A DNA stretch of 64,000 bases from Typha latifolia (lineage: Eukaryota; Streptophyta; Magnoliopsida; Poales; Typhaceae): positions 310,001 to 374,000 of the forward strand of contig CM034099.1 of NCBI GenBank assembly GCA_019914945.1, given 5' to 3'. The notes below the pieces were generated by a model, which was not told the DNA's origin, did not search any database, and saw nothing but the letters and a program-made list of their open reading frames with translations. Of this stretch, positions 63,098 through 64,000 are shown in pieces; positions within the stretch are counted from its first letter, which is position 1, and each line of letters starts with the position of its first letter. The position numbers and the translations under genes are program-made.

Positions 63098-64000
63098 GAA
63101 TTTTTGACGTGGTCAAAGCTTGATGCCGGTACAAATTTCATGTTAGGATTCAGAATAGGATGTTATATATGTCATTGTTTATGCATAAGCTTTTGTGCAA
63201 AATTTGGTCCAGCTAGTAGTTTATAAAATCCAAGTACATTTGACACAAATTAATTATTGTCACATTGATGCGAGGACTCAAATATCATTCAATTCTATAT
63301 CTGTTTTGGCTTAGTTAAGTTAGGTTTATACTCGGTAGATCGATGCTTCAACAAAGGCTTACGATTAAGTACTTTTGACCCCGTTCAAGATGATAAACTT
63401 TCAAATCTCTTCTTAATTAATTTATACTATTCTTCATGCAGAGACTGTCCTCTTTGGTCCATTAATTAATTTGAATTATTCATCATTTATTGGCGTATTT
63501 CTGCTAAAAGAACTTACCACGAGCAGGTTGGCAAGGCCTACACCCGAAAGTCGAAAGGCAACTTAACGCCAATTAGTTTTTCTGTGGTATTATATTGATT
63601 TGTAAAGTAAGAAGAAACTATAAAAATGGTTCACATATGAACGTATCAAGCAATTTGAGAACTTGGGAGGATTCTTCGAGACAAAATGTACTCCCTGTTC
63701 TTAGTCTACGTTTCTTTGCTAGCTTTTGACAAATCTCCACATTCAAGTATGACAAATTGGAAACATTTAGCATGCATTAAACAAGACCTCCAATAGCTCG
63801 ATATGTTAGTTTTACACTAGTGTCTGAAATTAATTGCCATTATTAGATGCGTGATTTTGTTTGTTAGCCAACCTATCATACTTTCGATTTATTCTCTCGA
63901 TTCCGTGTTCACGAGTGCCAGACTAAAGGTCTAGCCTAAGTGTCCATTGGATATTATAGAATGCAGAAGAAAGAAGCTTCTGAGAACAACCAATTGACTT
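61706..64000. other. Right edge, no supported gene
   Basis: Mostly AT-rich intergenic sequence. It contains a CTT run (about 62319-62336), a CT run near 62757-62768 and a 31-bp AT run (about 63061-63091). The small open frames near 62.5 and 63.0 kb have no recognisable content. Confidence 0.5.
63061..63091. repeat. (AT)n microsatellite
   Basis: Alternating AT run of about 31 bp, the longest of its kind in the window; others lie near 4173-4193, 57963-57982 and 60658-60676. Confidence 0.9.

Overview
The window is nuclear DNA of a flowering plant. Genes are split by many short, AT-rich GT-AG introns, and the families are land-plant specific: a DYW-type PPR protein, the RdDM factor RDM1, a NETWORKED/KIP1 protein, a SULTR3 sulfate transporter and a C-group Raf-like kinase. 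Between the genes lie GA/CT and AT microsatellites, a chromovirus LTR retrotransposon and a hAT-type element. A monocot is possible, but the sequence does not settle it.

Layout. 0-3 kb: a decayed pseudogene resembling an At1g03100-type PPR gene (+). 3.17-7.41 kb: a Ty3/gypsy chromovirus with two 312-bp LTRs and a perfect 5-bp target duplication, lacking most of pol. 7.4-9.8 kb: no secure gene. 9.8-10.6 kb: three exon-like blocks of unknown origin (-). 10.7-14.3 kb: a complete 11-exon type I inositol polyphosphate 5-phosphatase (-, 562 aa). 14.3-18.3 kb: intergenic. 18.3-20.5 kb: a multi-exon BUD32/PRPK kinase pseudogene (-). 20.5-25.9 kb: AT-rich repeats, a 988-bp hAT element with an 8-bp target duplication, a GC-richer block and the RDM1 leader. 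25.9-27.0 kb: RDM1 (+). 27.2-27.6 kb: the last exon of a conserved gene of unknown function (+). 28.5-31.1 kb: an intronless DYW PPR gene, probable YS1 ortholog (-). 32.0-35.1 kb: homocysteine S-methyltransferase (-), with a diverged extra copy of its first exon at 36.4 kb. 37.1-39.1 kb: MRK1-like Raf kinase (-). 41.3-43.5 kb and 47.8-54.6 kb: a tandem NET1 pair (+), the first truncated and the second full length (1706 aa). 56.2-61.1 kb: a SULTR3-type sulfate transporter (-, 649 aa, 12 exons). 61.1-64 kb: intergenic, starting with a duplicated promoter segment.

The genes do not form a pathway; what links them is conserved synteny. From memory, the Arabidopsis relatives of RDM1, the PPR, HMT, Raf kinase and NET1 are At3g22680, At3g22690, At3g22740, At3g22750 and At3g22790. 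The 5-phosphatase, HMT and Raf kinase also match the adjacent trio At3g63240/63250/63260. The region is therefore probably an ancestral angiosperm block in which Arabidopsis retains two paralogous pieces. The most unusual observations are loss of the WWDSHI signature from the actin-binding domain of both NET1 copies, the duplicated HMT first exon opposite a GC splice donor, the decayed BUD32 copy, and an RDM1 first exon that is phase-compatible with two different downstream genes.
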